DNA of 46,410 nucleotides, taken from assembly GCF_000337135.1 (NCBI RefSeq), contig NZ_AOIN01000021.1:13214-59623 (forward strand), in the 5' to 3' direction. A model generated the notes under the pieces. It did no database searches. It saw only the letters and a program-made list of their open reading frames with translations, and was not told where the DNA came from. The position numbers were made by a program, and so were the translations under genes. This document shows, one piece after another, positions 9,231 to 18,824 of the stretch (within the stretch, counting starts at the first letter, position 1; each line of letters starts with the position of its first letter). Origin of the DNA: Natrialba chahannaoensis JCM 10990. GTDB taxonomy: Archaea; Halobacteriota; Halobacteria; Halobacteriales; Natrialbaceae.

Positions 9231-10550
9231 ATGGCCCAACAGCAAGCCGAAGTTGCTGGCCCGATCGACGCCTTCCGGCAGTTTTTCTCCCTTCGCCGAG
9301 ATGTGCTGGTGCTCTCGCTGGCGATGTTTGCGTTCAGTCTGGGATTCCAGATGACGAATCGGTTCATTCCGGACTACCTCTTCTATCTGGGCGCAGGCGG
9401 CTTCGTCGTCGGTCTGTTCGCAACTCTCGGAAACGTCATCGGGGCGGTGTACCCCTACTACGGCGGGGCCGTCTCCGACCGCGTCGGCTCGCGATACGCC
9501 CTGACGGTGTTCGGCTTTCTCTCGACGTTTGGCTTTGCGATCTGGCTCGCTGCCGCGTACGTTCCCACTATTGACCTTGGTGTCGTCGCCGTCGAGCCGT
9601 GGGTCTGGGTCTTCGTCGGCCTCCTGCTGGCCCAGTGCTGGAAATCGTTCGGAATCGGCGGCCACTACGCCATCGTGAAGCAAGCGACGGAACCCGGCCA
9701 CCTGGCGCGTGGCTTCGCGAGCACGGAGACGTTCCGACGGATGGCGTTCCTGATCGCGCCGCTGATCGTCGCCGTGCTCGTGGTTGACGAACTCATGCCC
9801 GGTTTCCTGTGGGTGCTCGTCATTGGGATCATCTTCGCGCTGCTTGGGACGATCATCCAACACTTCCTCTACGAGACCGATCAGGACACGCTCGGCAAGG
9901 AGTTCCAGGGCGTCGGCCAGGTCGTTGACGACCTGCGGGCGCTGCCGGATGAACTGCGTCCACTGCTGGTCTCGGACGCACTGGTCCGGTTCGCCAACGG
10001 CATGGTGTACGCGTTCTTTATCCTCGTGATCACATTCGAGAAGGGGATTGGTCTCTCGCTCACGCTCCCTGTGATCGGCGCAGTCGACCTCTCACCGGCC
10101 GCGTTCTTCGGTGTCCTCCTCAGCATCGAGATGTTGGTCGCGCTGCTCACTATGGCACCGGTAGCTAAAATCGCCGAGTACACAGGCCTCAAGCCGGTCG
10201 TGGCACTCGGGTTCTTCGTCTACGCAATTTTCCCGGTGATGCTCATCTCCGCCCCAGAGGACAACGCTTTGCTGTTTATCGCTCTCTTCGCTTTTTCAGG
10301 ACTCCGGTTCGCCGGTCTGCCGGCTCACAAGGCGTTGATCGTCGGTCCCGCTGAGAAAGACGCAGGTGGCCGCGTTACCGGTTCGTACTACCTCGTACGT
10401 GGTGCAATCGTCATCCCGAGTGGTGCGCTCGGCGGCTTCCTCTGGCAGTACGTCACGCCAGAAGTGTCGTTCACCCTCGCTTCGATTATCGGACTGATCG
10501 GTGTCGCCTACTTCTTGCTCTACGGCAAGGAGTTCGAAGCGTACCAGTAA
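9231..10550 (+). CDS. Major facilitator superfamily permease
   Basis: The 439-residue membrane protein has about twelve hydrophobic segments in two halves, separated by a charged loop around residues 210-245 (ETDQDTLGKEFQGVGQVVDDLRALPDELRP). The MFS loop 2-3 signature is visible as GGAVSDRVGSRYALT at about residues 78-92. Substrate and direction cannot be inferred. It starts with ATG 9231, 76 bp after the haem-domain protein, with a weak TATA-like stretch about 24 bp upstream. It converges with the chlID gene; the 206 bp in between hold no gene and no clear terminator. Confidence 0.88.
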   Translation: MAQQQAEVAGPIDAFRQFFSLRRDVLVLSLAMFAFSLGFQMTNRFIPDYLFYLGAGGFVVGLFATLGNVIGAVYPYYGGAVSDRVGSRYALTVFGFLSTFGFAIWLAAAYVPTIDLGVVAVEPWVWVFVGLLLAQCWKSFGIGGHYAIVKQATEPGHLARGFASTETFRRMAFLIAPLIVAVLVVDELMPGFLWVLVIGIIFALLGTIIQHFLYETDQDTLGKEFQGVGQVVDDLRALPDELRPLLVSDALVRFANGMVYAFFILVITFEKGIGLSLTLPVIGAVDLSPAAFFGVLLSIEMLVALLTMAPVAKIAEYTGLKPVVALGFFVYAIFPVMLISAPEDNALLFIALFAFSGLRFAGLPAHKALIVGPAEKDAGGRVTGSYYLVRGAIVIPSGALGGFLWQYVTPEVSFTLASIIGLIGVAYFLLYGKEFEAYQ

Positions 10551-10756
10551 CGTCGAGCTTGTTTCTCGGTTCGTTCGCAGCTGGTCAAACTATGCTCCGT
10601 TGCTCTCCCGTTCAGTAAACCGCATCTTGAGAACCAGCGTCGATTCCTCGGACAAACGGACCGAACGGGTATGGGGCTACTCGAGTACCGAGCACATACT
10701 CACACACGACACTCGAGTTCGATTCGAGTTCGCCATCGAATCCGTTGTTCGGCTCC

Positions 10757-13030
10757 CTACGAGTTCTCTCTCGTCGCCGTCTCGGCGACCGACCGCACGT
10801 GGTCGGCCGTCAGTGCGGATAGCGGCACGTGTTCACCGCCCGTCTCGCCCGCAATCAGCGACGCGAGTCCAACGCGGTCGTCGTCGCCAGCGTCGACGAC
10901 AACGACATCGTCGGCGGCCTGCTCGAGTCGCCGCGCCGCCGTTCGAACCGCATTCGTCGGTGCCTCCGCGACGTTCTCCTTCCCGTCGGTCACGAGCACG
11001 ACGATCGCCGTCTCCGTCGCTGCCCGTTCGACGACGCTGTGGCCCGTCTTGAGCCCCGCCGCGAGCGGCGTGCGGTCGCCCGACGGTAACTCCTTGAGAT
11101 GGCGTGCAGCCAACTCGACGCTCGCTGTCGGTGGTAACAACACCTCGGCATCCTTGCCTGCAAAGGCGACAAACGCAACCTCGTCGCGCCGCTGGTAGCT
11201 CTCGCGGAGCAACTCGAGTACGACGCCTTTCGCGGCGCGCATCGCCGGCCGCATTGACGCGCTGGCGTCGACGACGAAGACGATCGTGGCTGAGGTCGTC
11301 CCTTCTCGGACGGCGGTTCGAAGGTCGTCGCGTTCGACCTGGGAGCGACCGCGGTTGGCGGCAGCGCGAACCGACGCGGCGGCGTCGATGGGATCACCTG
11401 CCGCCGTTGATGCGCGCTCGGTACGGACACGCGCGCCGCGGTTGGCCGTGCTCGGTGTTGCACGCCCTCGCGCTCCATCGCCTGCTGCGTCTTGCTCGGC
11501 GGACGTGGCCTGGTTGTTCAGGTTCGGTGCGACCGCATCGCCAACGTCGACGGCGTGCTGGCGCTGACCGGGGACGAGCGGGGTTGCGGTTTCGTCGCCG
11601 CTGGACTCCTCGTCGGGTCGGGACTCGCCACCTTGTTGTTCGCCTTCATCGCCGTCTGTTCTCGTATCGCCCGCCGCGTTTGTCGACTGGGGAGTACTCG
11701 CGTTCCCGTCAGGGTCATCGGTGCGACCGGCATCGTCGCGGTCACCGTTTGCGTTCGGCTTCGTGTCCGTTTCTGGGCCGGATTCGGGTGGCTGTTCGGT
11801 GCCGTCACCGTCACCACCACTGTCGTCTCCGGAATCGGCAGAACTGCCGTGGTCACCCTCTCCGGACTCCGACCCTCCATTTTCGTTCGGGTCTGAGTCT
11901 GACTCCGCGTCCGATTCTGACGCTGAGCCCGTCTCCGAGTCACCTTCTCGATCCGGCTGTTCGCTCCCATCCGTCGCGCCGTCGTCCTGCGCTGTCGCGT
12001 CATCGAAGTGTTCGTTGAGCAGGTCCTCGAGTTCGGGTGCCTCTTCGAAGGGCGTACTCCGGAGTCGGTGCGGAAGTGCGAAGGTGGCGGCCTCGTGTAC
12101 GTCTGATTCGGTGACGGTCAAGCGCCCATCGAGTGCGGCGAGGGCTCTTGCGGTTCGGGCAGTTGCGATATCGCCGCGGTGGCCGTCCACGCCGGCGTCG
12201 AGACAGAGTTCCGCGATCTCTGCCTTTCGATCGTCGGGGATCGAGACCGAGGACAGACGCGATCGCGCGTCCACGAGGGTCGACCGAAGCGCCTCGGTGT
12301 CGGTCGCGTACTCGTCGGCGGGATTCGTTGCTTTGTTCTCCGTCGAGGCGTCGAACGCCCGGTCGATGATCTCGACTCGGTCGTCGATTGCTGTCGCGCC
12401 TTCGACTGTCGCCTGCAGAGCGAACCGGTCGCGAAGTTGTGGTCGGAGATCCCCCTCCTCGGGATTCATCGTCCCGATCAGGGTGAACTCCGCGGGGTGT
12501 GAGACGCTGACGCCGTCGCGTTCGACCGTGTTGACGCCGCGTGCGGCGACGTCGAGGATGACATCGACGATGTGGTCGTCGAGCAGATTGACCTCGTCAA
12601 CGTAGAGAATACCACGATGTGCGCGGGCGAGCAGACCGGGGTCGAACGCGGTTTCGCCGGCCATCGCGTTCTCGACTGAGAGGGTACCGACGACCCGGTC
12701 ACGGGTGGCTCCCAGTGGGAGCGTTACCAGCGGTGGTGTCTGCAGTTCGACCGGCGGCTCCTCGCGGTTCCGACACTCTTCACACTGCAGTCGCGGCTCA
12801 TCCGGTGCACAGCCGTAGGGGCAGTCCGAAACCGTCGGCTGTTCGGGAAGGAGGTCGACCAATGCGCGAACTGTCGTCGACTTCGCAGTTCCTTTCTCGC
12901 CCGTGATGAGTGCACCGTCCAGGTCGTCGTCGACCGCTGCAGCCAGCAGCACCCGTTTGAGTTCCTTCTGGCCGACGATTGCCGGGAAAGGCAGTGACGA
13001 TAGCTTTTTGCACCCGGACTCTGCAACCAT
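10757..13030 (-). CDS. chlID: ChlID-type cobaltochelatase ATPase/VWA subunit
   Basis: This single 757-residue protein combines the AAA+ I subunit and the von Willebrand A-type D subunit of magnesium/cobalt chelatases. It would power CobN in inserting cobalt into the corrin ring. Walker A is GEKGTAKST (44-52), Walker B ILYVDE (ending D145-E146) and sensor LIGTMNPEEG about 184-193. A four-Cys cluster (C70, C74, C83, C86) follows Walker A. An acidic Asp/Glu/Ser/Gly-rich linker, roughly residues 350-480, joins it to the C-terminal VWA domain with MIDAS motif VVDASAS from about 585. Start 13030 fits the TATA box TTTAAA about 25 bp upstream; an earlier in-frame ATG would include that box. It is divergent from cobN. 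Confidence 0.9.
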   Translation of the reverse strand: MVAESGCKKLSSLPFPAIVGQKELKRVLLAAAVDDDLDGALITGEKGTAKSTTVRALVDLLPEQPTVSDCPYGCAPDEPRLQCEECRNREEPPVELQTPPLVTLPLGATRDRVVGTLSVENAMAGETAFDPGLLARAHRGILYVDEVNLLDDHIVDVILDVAARGVNTVERDGVSVSHPAEFTLIGTMNPEEGDLRPQLRDRFALQATVEGATAIDDRVEIIDRAFDASTENKATNPADEYATDTEALRSTLVDARSRLSSVSIPDDRKAEIAELCLDAGVDGHRGDIATARTARALAALDGRLTVTESDVHEAATFALPHRLRSTPFEEAPELEDLLNEHFDDATAQDDGATDGSEQPDREGDSETGSASESDAESDSDPNENGGSESGEGDHGSSADSGDDSGGDGDGTEQPPESGPETDTKPNANGDRDDAGRTDDPDGNASTPQSTNAAGDTRTDGDEGEQQGGESRPDEESSGDETATPLVPGQRQHAVDVGDAVAPNLNNQATSAEQDAAGDGARGRATPSTANRGARVRTERASTAAGDPIDAAASVRAAANRGRSQVERDDLRTAVREGTTSATIVFVVDASASMRPAMRAAKGVVLELLRESYQRRDEVAFVAFAGKDAEVLLPPTASVELAARHLKELPSGDRTPLAAGLKTGHSVVERAATETAIVVLVTDGKENVAEAPTNAVRTAARRLEQAADDVVVVDAGDDDRVGLASLIAGETGGEHVPLSALTADHVRSVAETATRENS

Positions 13031-13035
13031 AGTTG

Positions 13036-13060
13036 CGATAATACAACAGAGGTTTAAATA
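13036..13060. promoter_or_regulatory. Divergent chlID/cobN promoter
   Basis: Only 34 bp separate the two start codons. TTTAAA at 13053-13058 is correctly placed as TATA box for chlID (start 13030, leaderless). On the plus strand GATAATAC at 13037-13044 lies about 25 bp before cobN (start 13065). Each gene's promoter overlaps the other's transcript start, so one factor could control both. No B12 riboswitch-like sequence can fit. Confidence 0.5.
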
Positions 13061-13064
13061 TTCG

Positions 13065-16000
13065 ATGACACGGATCGGCATCTACACCGCGACCGAGAAC
13101 GAGCTTGGCTCGATCGGCCGAGCCGCGGACAGACTCGAGGGGATCGACCTCGTCGTCCGCTCGGAGAGCGACCTCTCCGAGGAGGCCGAAATCGAGGAGT
13201 TCGTTGAGGAACTGACCGACGCCGCGGCAGCGATTTTCTGGCTGCACGGCGCTGAGGACAGCATGCCGGGCTACGAGTACGCGACGGGGGCACTCGCGGA
13301 TGCCGGCGTGCCACTTATCGTCAAGTCGACCGGCGATGCGTTCGCCGTCGAGGATACGACCATCCCGGCGACACAGCGGGATCTCGCTTACGAGTATCTC
13401 GAAAAAGGGGGGACAATCAACGTCGCGAATCTATGTCGGTTTCTGGCGGCCGAGTTCGCGGTTGCCGACCCGGACGCTGACACCGTCCAGAAGGTCGAGT
13501 ACGACGACCCGACTTCCCTCCCGACGGAGGGCGTCTACCACCCCGATTATCCCGGCATCGAGTACGAGGACCTACTCGAGACGCACGACCCTGAGCAGCC
13601 GACCGTCGCGGTCTGGTTCTACGAGTCCCATTGGACACACGAAAACACCCGCTACGTGGACGCGCAGGTCCGGGCACTCGAGGAGCAGGGCGCGAACGCG
13701 CTGCCGATTTTCTGTAATCCGGCAACGGACACCGACGAACAGGAAGATGCGGAGTGGGTGACTGACGAGTGGCTGATCGACGATGCGGGCGACCCGCTCG
13801 TCGACGCCGTGCTCTCTTCGTTCATGTTCTCCCTCTCGATGGACGAGCGCGGCCGCAGTGCAAGTGACGAGGGCAGTTCCGCTGCGGACGTCTTCCTCGA
13901 TCGGCTCGGTGTGCCGGTCCTCCAGACGATCACGACGATGCGCTCGCGCTCTCGCTACCAGTCGAGCGACACCGGCGTGATGGGCTTCGAACTCGCACTC
14001 TCTGTCGCGCTACCGGAGTTCGACGGCAACGTCATCACCCACCCCATCTCGGGCAAGGAGCGCACCAGTGACGAAGCCGGTATCGGAAGCGCACCGAAGC
14101 ACCACTTCCCGATCGAGGATCGGATCGACCACGCGACCCGGCTCGCGGTTAACTGGGCAACGCTGCGCCACACGCCGAACGAAGAGAAGAACGTGGCCGT
14201 CGTCCTGCACAACTACCCGCCGAGCGACGACGGGATCGGCACCGCGTTCGGGCTCGACAGCCCCGAGAGCACGGTTAATCTGCTGGGCGAACTGGATCGG
14301 CGAGGCTACGACCTTGACGGAGACTTCCCGGACAGCGGCCAGTCCCTCGTCGAGACGCTAACCTCACAACTGACGCTCGAGGACCGCTGGGTCGCCCCCG
14401 AGGACGTTCGTGACCTCTCGGTCGACGTGGTTGCACCCGACACCTACGAATCGTGGTTCGCCGAGGCTGACGAACGGTTTCAGGAGAACATCATCGAGGA
14501 GTGGGGCGAGGTGCCCGACAGACCGTTTGCGATACCGGGAGCCCAGTTTGGCAATGTCCTCGTCACGGTTCAGCCCCCGCGCGGATTCGGGATGGACCCC
14601 TCGAAGGTCTACCACGACTCGGATCTGCAGCCGCCACACGACTACTACGCCTTCTACGGTTGGCTCCGGAATACGTTCGAGGCCGATGGCGTTGTGCACC
14701 TCGGAACCCACGGTAGTCTCGAGTGGCTCCCCGGCAAGACCGTCGGCCTCGACGGCGAGAGTGCACCCGACCAGCTGATCGACGACATTCCCAACGTCTA
14801 CCCGTATATCGTCAACAACCCGGGCGAGGGAACGCAGGCGAAACGGCGTTCGTACGCCGCCATCGTCGACTACCTCACGCCAGTGATGCGAAACGCCGGC
14901 ACCTACGACGAACTGGCTGAACTTGAGGAGTTGGCGAATCAGTATCGCGAGGCCGGCATGGAAGACGCCCGCGCAGACGATGGCGAGCACCTCGAGACCC
15001 TTATCCGCGAGACAGTCGACGAGTTGGATCTCGCGGTCGAGTTGGGTATCACCGGCGAAATCAGCGAGAAAGCCGATGTTCGTGGACCTGACGAAGCTGG
15101 ATCGACGCTTGCCGAAGGCGAGGTGGCAGGCGACGACCTCGAGATCGATGAACTGGTCGAACGCATCCACGAGTACCTCACCGATGTCAAGACGACCCAG
15201 ATCCGGCTAGGGCTACACACAATGTCTGAACCGCCCGCAGACGAGCGCCTCGTCGAGTACCTCGTCGCGCTCACCCGACTCGAGAACCCAGGCGCGCCGA
15301 GCCTGCGTGAGAGTGTCGCCGGCGTGCTGGGCGTGGACTACGAGGCGATGCTCAACTCGCCAGGGACCTACGACGACGACCTCGGCATGACCTACGCCGA
15401 GGCTGCCGATACGGTTCACGAGACCAGTCTCGAACTGGTCGAGACGCTGGCCGAGCACGAGTTCGACGTCCCTGAATCCGAGCGCGAATCCGGTCCCGAG
15501 GACGAAGTGAACATGAACCTGCTCGTCGTCGACCTCGAAACGATCGGCGACGCGCGTGCTGAATCGGGCGCGCACGACGACCTCCGGAAAGCACTTGCGT
15601 ACATCTGTGAGGAGGCCCAGCCCCGCGTGCAGGGCGCAGAAGACGAGATTCCGCGTACCGCGGACGCGCTCTCGGGCGAGTACGTTCCACCAGGCGGTTC
15701 CGGCGCGCCGACCCGCGGCGGCGTCGATCTGTTGCCCACGGCGCGAAACTTCTACACGCTCGACCCGCGCAAGGTACCCGCGAAGCCAGCCTGGCAAGTG
15801 GGTCGGGAGGTCGCGGCGGGCGTCCTTGATCGACATCACGCCGAAAACGATGAATATCCCGAAGAGATCGGCGTCGTCGCCTGGGGTACCCCGACGGTAC
15901 GCACCCGCGGGGAGACCATCGCCCAGGTGCTCGCGATGATGGGCGTCGAACCGCAGTGGACCGATGCAGGCCGAATCGACGACGTGGAACCGATTCCGCT

Positions 16001-16982
16001 CGACGAACTGGGACGGCCCAGAATCGACGTGACGACGCGCGTCTCCGGACTCTTCCGGGATGCGTTCCCCGCCGCGGCAGGCGTCATCCACGACGCCGTC
16101 GACGCCGTTGTCGACCTCGACGAACCGCACGAGATGAACTACGTGAAGAAACACGTCGAGGAGGAACAGGCCGAACTCGAGTCCGAGGGTCTCGACGAGG
16201 CCGACGCTCGAACGGCCGCCAAACACCGCGTCTTCACCACGAAACCCGGCGGCTACGGCGCTGGGACGAACAAGGCTGTCGACGAGGGCAACTGGGACGA
16301 CCGTTCAGACCTCGCCTCGGTCTACGTCCAGTGGGGTGGCTACGCGATGGGCTCCAGAGGTCGGGTTTCGGACGCCCACGACGCCTTCGAGCGACGGCTC
16401 TCGAGTGTCGACGCCACCGTCAAGCTCGAGGACACGATGGAACAGGACGAGTTCGACTCCTCGGATTGGTACGCCTTCCACGGCGGCTTCATCTCCGCTG
16501 TGAGCGAAATCGCGGGCGAAGAGCCCGCCTCTTACGTCGGCGACTCCTCGGACCCTGACAACGTCGATGTCTACACCAACGAGGAGAAGGTCCGGAAGGC
16601 GATGCGCGCCCGGGTGCTGAACCCCGACTGGCTCGAATCTATGGAGGAACACGGCTACAAAGGCGCTGGCGACCTCTCGACGACGGTCGACGTGACCCTC
16701 GGCTGGGACGCGACCGCCGGCGTCATCTCGGACCGTCTCTGGTCAGATGTCGCCGAGGCGTACGCCTTCGACGCTGAGCGTCAAGAGTGGATGCGCGACG
16801 TGAACCCGTGGGCACTCGAGTCCATCACCGACACGTTGCTCGAGGCGATCGACCGCGACCTCTGGGACGCCGACGAGGAGACTGCCGACCGCCTGCGCGA
16901 TCTCAACCTCACTGTTGACGGCGATCTCGAGGCTCGAACGACGAACGAGGCCGTGGGTTCGGAGGTGTCCACCGATGACTGA
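13065..16982 (+). CDS. cobN: Cobaltochelatase large subunit CobN
   Basis: This 1305-residue protein is the porphyrin-binding subunit of the ATP-dependent cobalt chelatase. It inserts Co2+ into the corrin macrocycle with the ChlID ATPase encoded divergently. It begins MTRIGIYTATEN and shows CobN family stretches: FYESHWTHENTRYVDA, the conserved central HLGTHGSLEWLPGKTVGL, YPYIVNNPGEGTQAKRRS, and late in the protein KPGGYGAGTNKAVDEGNW and VDVTLGWDATAGVIS. Length is normal for CobN. The start at 13065 was chosen because residues upstream come from the opposite-strand chlID region. It overlaps cbiC by 8 nt, so the two are probably translated together. Confidence 0.94.
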   Translation: MTRIGIYTATENELGSIGRAADRLEGIDLVVRSESDLSEEAEIEEFVEELTDAAAAIFWLHGAEDSMPGYEYATGALADAGVPLIVKSTGDAFAVEDTTIPATQRDLAYEYLEKGGTINVANLCRFLAAEFAVADPDADTVQKVEYDDPTSLPTEGVYHPDYPGIEYEDLLETHDPEQPTVAVWFYESHWTHENTRYVDAQVRALEEQGANALPIFCNPATDTDEQEDAEWVTDEWLIDDAGDPLVDAVLSSFMFSLSMDERGRSASDEGSSAADVFLDRLGVPVLQTITTMRSRSRYQSSDTGVMGFELALSVALPEFDGNVITHPISGKERTSDEAGIGSAPKHHFPIEDRIDHATRLAVNWATLRHTPNEEKNVAVVLHNYPPSDDGIGTAFGLDSPESTVNLLGELDRRGYDLDGDFPDSGQSLVETLTSQLTLEDRWVAPEDVRDLSVDVVAPDTYESWFAEADERFQENIIEEWGEVPDRPFAIPGAQFGNVLVTVQPPRGFGMDPSKVYHDSDLQPPHDYYAFYGWLRNTFEADGVVHLGTHGSLEWLPGKTVGLDGESAPDQLIDDIPNVYPYIVNNPGEGTQAKRRSYAAIVDYLTPVMRNAGTYDELAELEELANQYREAGMEDARADDGEHLETLIRETVDELDLAVELGITGEISEKADVRGPDEAGSTLAEGEVAGDDLEIDELVERIHEYLTDVKTTQIRLGLHTMSEPPADERLVEYLVALTRLENPGAPSLRESVAGVLGVDYEAMLNSPGTYDDDLGMTYAEAADTVHETSLELVETLAEHEFDVPESERESGPEDEVNMNLLVVDLETIGDARAESGAHDDLRKALAYICEEAQPRVQGAEDEIPRTADALSGEYVPPGGSGAPTRGGVDLLPTARNFYTLDPRKVPAKPAWQVGREVAAGVLDRHHAENDEYPEEIGVVAWGTPTVRTRGETIAQVLAMMGVEPQWTDAGRIDDVEPIPLDELGRPRIDVTTRVSGLFRDAFPAAAGVIHDAVDAVVDLDEPHEMNYVKKHVEEEQAELESEGLDEADARTAAKHRVFTTKPGGYGAGTNKAVDEGNWDDRSDLASVYVQWGGYAMGSRGRVSDAHDAFERRLSSVDATVKLEDTMEQDEFDSSDWYAFHGGFISAVSEIAGEEPASYVGDSSDPDNVDVYTNEEKVRKAMRARVLNPDWLESMEEHGYKGAGDLSTTVDVTLGWDATAGVISDRLWSDVAEAYAFDAERQEWMRDVNPWALESITDTLLEAIDRDLWDADEETADRLRDLNLTVDGDLEARTTNEAVGSEVSTDD

Positions 16983-17748
16983 TGGCAAAGGTGACCATTC
17001 CGTCGAGGAAGCGTACGCCGACCTCGGCGCAACCACCCAGAACGCCATGGACATCGCCGAGACCAGCATGGACATCGTTCGGCAGTTCGTCCCCGACGAG
17101 ACGCTCGCCGATAGGCTGCGACAGAAGTCCGTCCACTCGATGGGTGACATCGAATTTCAGCACCTACTCGAGTTCACCGGGGACGAGCACGGCGACGAGG
17201 ACGCGCCAGTCCGTGCCGGCGCGCGAGCGGTGCTCGACGAGGCAACTATCGTGACGGACATTACGATGGCGAAAGCAGGCATCACGGGCCGCGGCCATGA
17301 CTGTGAGAAGCGCAAGGCGATCGGTAACGGCGCTGAGCTGGCGGCCGAGACGGGAATGACCCGTACCGCCGCGTCGGTGCTCGAACTCGATAAACAGGGC
17401 GTCTATGACGGATCGATCGCCGTTGTCGGCAACGCGCCGACGGCTGCGTTCGCGCTTGCAGATTGTATCGAGAACGGGACGCGGCCGGCCGTGATCGTGG
17501 CGACGCCAGTCGGTTTTGTCAAGGCCGAGGAGAGCCGCGACCGCATTCGTGCGGTCAGTGAAACGTACGGTGTCCCGGCAGTGACGAACGTCGGACGGCG
17601 CGGCGGCAGCGGGCTCGCTGCGGCGCTAACGAACGAGTTGATTCACGTCGCGTCGGACGTGCGAAACGGCGAGCTTGAACTCGCCCTCGACCGTGATGGT
17701 ACCCGGAACCGAAAGCCGACAAGTGCCACAACGGAGACAAACGAATGA
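16975..17748 (+). CDS. cbiC: Precorrin-8X methylmutase (CbiC/CobH)
   Basis: The enzyme moves a methyl group from C11 to C12 of the corrin ring to form hydrogenobyrinate or cobyrinate. The 257-residue protein contains the family stretches RQKSVHSMGDIEF (with the likely catalytic His), DITMAKAGITGRG, and the C-terminal VGFVKAEESRD and RRGGSGLAAA motifs. Start ATG 16975 overlaps the cobN stop and has a good GGAGGTG at 16961-16967. Its own stop overlaps the next start (ATGA at 17745). This tight packing marks a cobN-cbiC-cbiE operon. Confidence 0.93.
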   Translation: MTDGKGDHSVEEAYADLGATTQNAMDIAETSMDIVRQFVPDETLADRLRQKSVHSMGDIEFQHLLEFTGDEHGDEDAPVRAGARAVLDEATIVTDITMAKAGITGRGHDCEKRKAIGNGAELAAETGMTRTAASVLELDKQGVYDGSIAVVGNAPTAAFALADCIENGTRPAVIVATPVGFVKAEESRDRIRAVSETYGVPAVTNVGRRGGSGLAAALTNELIHVASDVRNGELELALDRDGTRNRKPTSATTETNE

Positions 17749-18593
17749 GCGACGAGTACGATCTGGATGCCGGCCCAGATCCGGCAACAGTCGCCGCTGC
17801 AGCGGCCGAGACGGACTTCGAGACATCGAACAGTGGGGCGGACGACGAGTTGTCGCCAGTCTACGCTGTCGGTATTGGCCCCGGTAATCTCGAGTATCTC
17901 ACCCCGCGCGGTGAGCGTGCGATCCGCGAGGCCGATGTTGTCGTCGGCTTCTCGACCGTCGTGGAGTTTATCGAGGACCGAACGGACGCTGACCTGCTCA
18001 CCTGTGGGTACAAGGACGAAGCGGCTGCCCTCGAGGCGTTTGGCGAGCGCGTCGCCGCGGGCGAGCGCGGAACGGCGGTTCTGATGGGCGATCCGAACCA
18101 CTCCGGCTACCAGTTCGTCGGCAAAGTGCAGGACGCTGTCGCGTCTGCCTTGGAATCAGCATCGGCATCGGAATCATCATCGGAATCGGCAGATAGTCCG
18201 GTGCGTGTCGTTCCCGGAATCTCTTCGCTCCAGTTGGCCGCCAGCCGTGCTCGAACGCCGATGGAGGACACCGAGTTCGTCACTCTCCACAAGAGCGGCT
18301 CGTTGGCGTCCGATATGGATCGCCTTGCTGCAGCCGTCGAGAACAGACACCTGCTCGTGTTGCCGCGTCCCTACGACCGGATGCCCGGCGACATCGCCGA
18401 CTTCCTGCTCGAACAGGGAGCGGACGGCGATCTCGAGGCACTCGTTCTGGAGAAACTCACCCACGACGACGAGCAGTGCCACCGCTTCACGCTGGACGAA
18501 CTGGCGGTGTACGCCGGCGGCACCGGTCCCGAGGAGACGCCGTTCTCCGATCTGATCGTGCTCGCGGTGCGACAGCCAGTTCCGGTCGAGTAA
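17745..18593 (+). CDS. cbiE: Cobalt-precorrin-7 (C5)-methyltransferase (CbiE)
   Basis: This is an S-adenosylmethionine-dependent tetrapyrrole methylase. The N-terminal SAM-loop motif YAVGIGPGNLEYLTPRGERA begins near residue 40, and LMGDPNHSG and VVPGISSLQLAASRA follow as in CbiE. At 282 residues it is longer than typical CbiE (about 200). It has a 35-residue acidic N-terminal extension and a serine/glutamate simple repeat (about residues 135-148) encoded by near-repeats of TCGGAATCA. The C17-methyltransferase CbiH is a relative; the RTPMED-EFVTLHKSG stretch fits CbiE better. CbiT, its usual C15 partner, is encoded separately 231 bp downstream. Confidence 0.82.
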   Translation: MSDEYDLDAGPDPATVAAAAAETDFETSNSGADDELSPVYAVGIGPGNLEYLTPRGERAIREADVVVGFSTVVEFIEDRTDADLLTCGYKDEAAALEAFGERVAAGERGTAVLMGDPNHSGYQFVGKVQDAVASALESASASESSSESADSPVRVVPGISSLQLAASRARTPMEDTEFVTLHKSGSLASDMDRLAAAVENRHLLVLPRPYDRMPGDIADFLLEQGADGDLEALVLEKLTHDDEQCHRFTLDELAVYAGGTGPEETPFSDLIVLAVRQPVPVE

Positions 18594-18653
18594 CCGGGCT
18601 CGTCGACTGATCGGATGTGGTGACCGAATCCGCTGACAGCGGCCCTCCCACTG

Positions 18654-18734
18654 TTTCCGTTCTCGTTCCGGCTCCCTTTTCCGTTCTTTTCCGTTCCGGT
18701 TCCCGTTCTCACTCTCCGTTCACTCTCGTCTCCC
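18654..18734. repeat. Pyrimidine-rich tract with repeated TTCCGTTC
   Basis: Between cbiE and cbiT the plus strand is almost pure pyrimidine with scattered G for about 80 bp. TTCCGTTC occurs exactly at 18655, 18679 and 18689, with variants near 18700 and 18716. It contains no ORF of note. It may act as terminator for the cobN-cbiC-cbiE transcript or as a slippage-prone repeat. Downstream, TTATAG and TTGATTTAG boxes at about 18773-18800 look like the cbiT promoter. Confidence 0.5.
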
Positions 18735-18824
18735 TGCCGCCTGGCTCCGCTGCTCGGACTAACAAGCTCGATTGTTATAGAACAAAGAAAATTGATTTAG
18801 TGCCTGCGGAAGATTGGTCGCACG

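Noticed and set aside
15213-16226. Long minus-strand frame within cobN
   Set aside because: Antisense shadow of a conserved CobN sequence.
17745-18593. Assignment of the second methylase as CbiH/CobJ (C17)
   Set aside because: The short SAM-loop protein with the RTPMED stretch and its place after cbiC fit CbiE better.
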